Origin: an uncultured Cocleimonas sp. | GTDB lineage: Bacteria; Pseudomonadota; Gammaproteobacteria; Thiotrichales; Thiotrichaceae | Length of the DNA stretch: 6,271 nucleotides | NCBI GenBank assembly: GCA_938041705.1 | Contig: CALISP010000236.1 | Span: 1 to 6,271 of the forward strand | Direction: 5' to 3' | Shown here: one piece after another, positions 5,543 through 6,271 of the stretch | Position numbering within the stretch: the stretch's first letter is position 1 | Layout of the letters: each line of letters begins with the position of its first letter | Made by a program: the position numbers and the translations under genes | The notes under the pieces: generated by a model | Told to the model about the DNA's origin: nothing | Seen by the model: the letters and a program-made list of their open reading frames with translations, nothing else | Database searches by the model: none

Positions 5543-6271
5543 ATGAACGCCATTGGATATTTGAAGTCATTAGCTATTGAACAAACTGATTCGCTAGTCG
5601 ATATAGAAATAGCAACGCCAGAAGCAACAGGTCGTGACCTCTTAGTAAAAATAGCGGCTATTTCAGTAAACCCTGTCGATACTAAAGTACGTATGCGTGC
5701 AGAGCCTGCTGAAGGTGACCAACATAAAATTTTAGGATGGGATGCAGTCGGTGAAGTTGTTGCGGTTGGAGATCAAACCGAGTTGTTTAAAGTAGGTGAT
5801 CAAGTTTGGTATGCCGGTGACATTACACGTTCAGGTTCAAATGCTGAATTTCAATTAGTTGATGAACGTATCGTTGGTTCAAAACCAAAATCATTGAGCA
5901 ATGAAGAAGCCGCTGCAATGCCTTTAACTGCTATAACCGCATACGAATTATTATTTGCTCGTTTGGACTTCATTCCAAATCAAGTTAATGACGAAGCAGG
6001 TAAACCAAAACCAAGTATTCTAATTATGGGGGCAGCTGGGGGTGTAGGTTCGATCTTGACTCAGTTAGCCAAGCAATTAACTAACGCGACTGTAATTGGA
6101 ACGGCATCACGTCCAGAAAGTCAGCAATGGGTTCGAGATCTAGGTGCTGATCATGTGATTAATCACCATAAACCATTGGTTGAACAGCTAAATGAGTTAG
6201 GTATTGAAAGTGTTACACACGTAATCAGCCTTACACATACAGAGCAACACTATGATCAACTTGTTGCAGCT
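5543..6271 (+). CDS. Zinc-independent MDR-family quinone oxidoreductase/alcohol dehydrogenase, C-terminus cut by window edge
   Basis: The frame is open from the ATG to the right edge, giving 243 residues of a protein that is usually about 335-340 long. It belongs to the medium-chain dehydrogenase/reductase superfamily, quinone-oxidoreductase side, of the kind annotated as zinc-type alcohol dehydrogenase-like. The catalytic GroES-like domain covers about 1-125: ISVNPVDTKVRMR (40-52), then ILGWDAVGEVVAVGDQ (63-78) and FKVGDQVWYAG (82-92). The NADPH-binding Rossmann domain starts with SILIMGAAGGVGSILTQLAK (158-177), carrying the G-x-x-G-x-V-G motif. The visible part contains no cysteine and lacks the catalytic and structural zinc ligands, so the enzyme should be a zinc-free NAD(P)H reductase of quinones, enones or similar compounds. 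A GGAG site stands 8 bases before the ATG. The ABM gene lies 136 bp upstream on the same strand, and this gene is probably part of the same LysR-controlled set. Confidence 0.88.
   Translation, partial: MNAIGYLKSLAIEQTDSLVDIEIATPEATGRDLLVKIAAISVNPVDTKVRMRAEPAEGDQHKILGWDAVGEVVAVGDQTELFKVGDQVWYAGDITRSGSNAEFQLVDERIVGSKPKSLSNEEAAAMPLTAITAYELLFARLDFIPNQVNDEAGKPKPSILIMGAAGGVGSILTQLAKQLTNATVIGTASRPESQQWVRDLGADHVINHHKPLVEQLNELGIESVTHVISLTHTEQHYDQLVAA

Overview
The window looks like chromosomal DNA of an AT-rich gammaproteobacterium, probably a marine or cold-water member of the Vibrionales or Alteromonadales type. The evidence is a DarP/YjgA gene (a beta- and gammaproteobacterial ribosome factor), a GcvA-type LysR regulator and moderately low GC. 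The species cannot be named from the sequence alone. No RNA genes, CRISPR arrays, insertion sequences or phage genes were seen.

The left two thirds is read from the minus strand. In plus-strand order it holds the darP gene (its C-terminal end runs off the left edge), a secreted 562-residue protein with the layout of a TIM-barrel glycoside hydrolase, a cytoplasmic sulfite-oxidase-family molybdoenzyme, and a LysR-type regulator. The spacers (115, 225 and 171 bp) and stem-loops behind the glycosidase-like gene and the molybdoenzyme gene suggest mostly separate transcripts rather than one operon.

The right third, transcribed divergently from the LysR gene, holds three plus-strand genes: an 80-residue protein of unknown function, a 96-residue ABM-fold (YgiN-like) putative quinol monooxygenase, and a zinc-independent MDR-family quinone oxidoreductase/alcohol dehydrogenase that runs off the right edge. 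A well-formed sigma70-type promoter (TTGAGT, 17 bp, TATGAT) lies ahead of the 80-residue gene, in the divergent spacer with the LysR start. The plausible reading is a LysR-controlled response unit for quinones or other electrophiles. The ABM enzyme and the MDR reductase would handle quinol/quinone or enone/aldehyde compounds, and the 80-residue protein would be a co-expressed accessory.

Nothing in the window proves a wholly new multi-gene system. The items most worth following are the uncharacterised glycosidase-like protein with an intact candidate Glu/Glu pair, the unknown 80-residue leader protein of the LysR-linked cluster, and the signal-less sulfite-oxidase-like enzyme with no cytochrome partner nearby.
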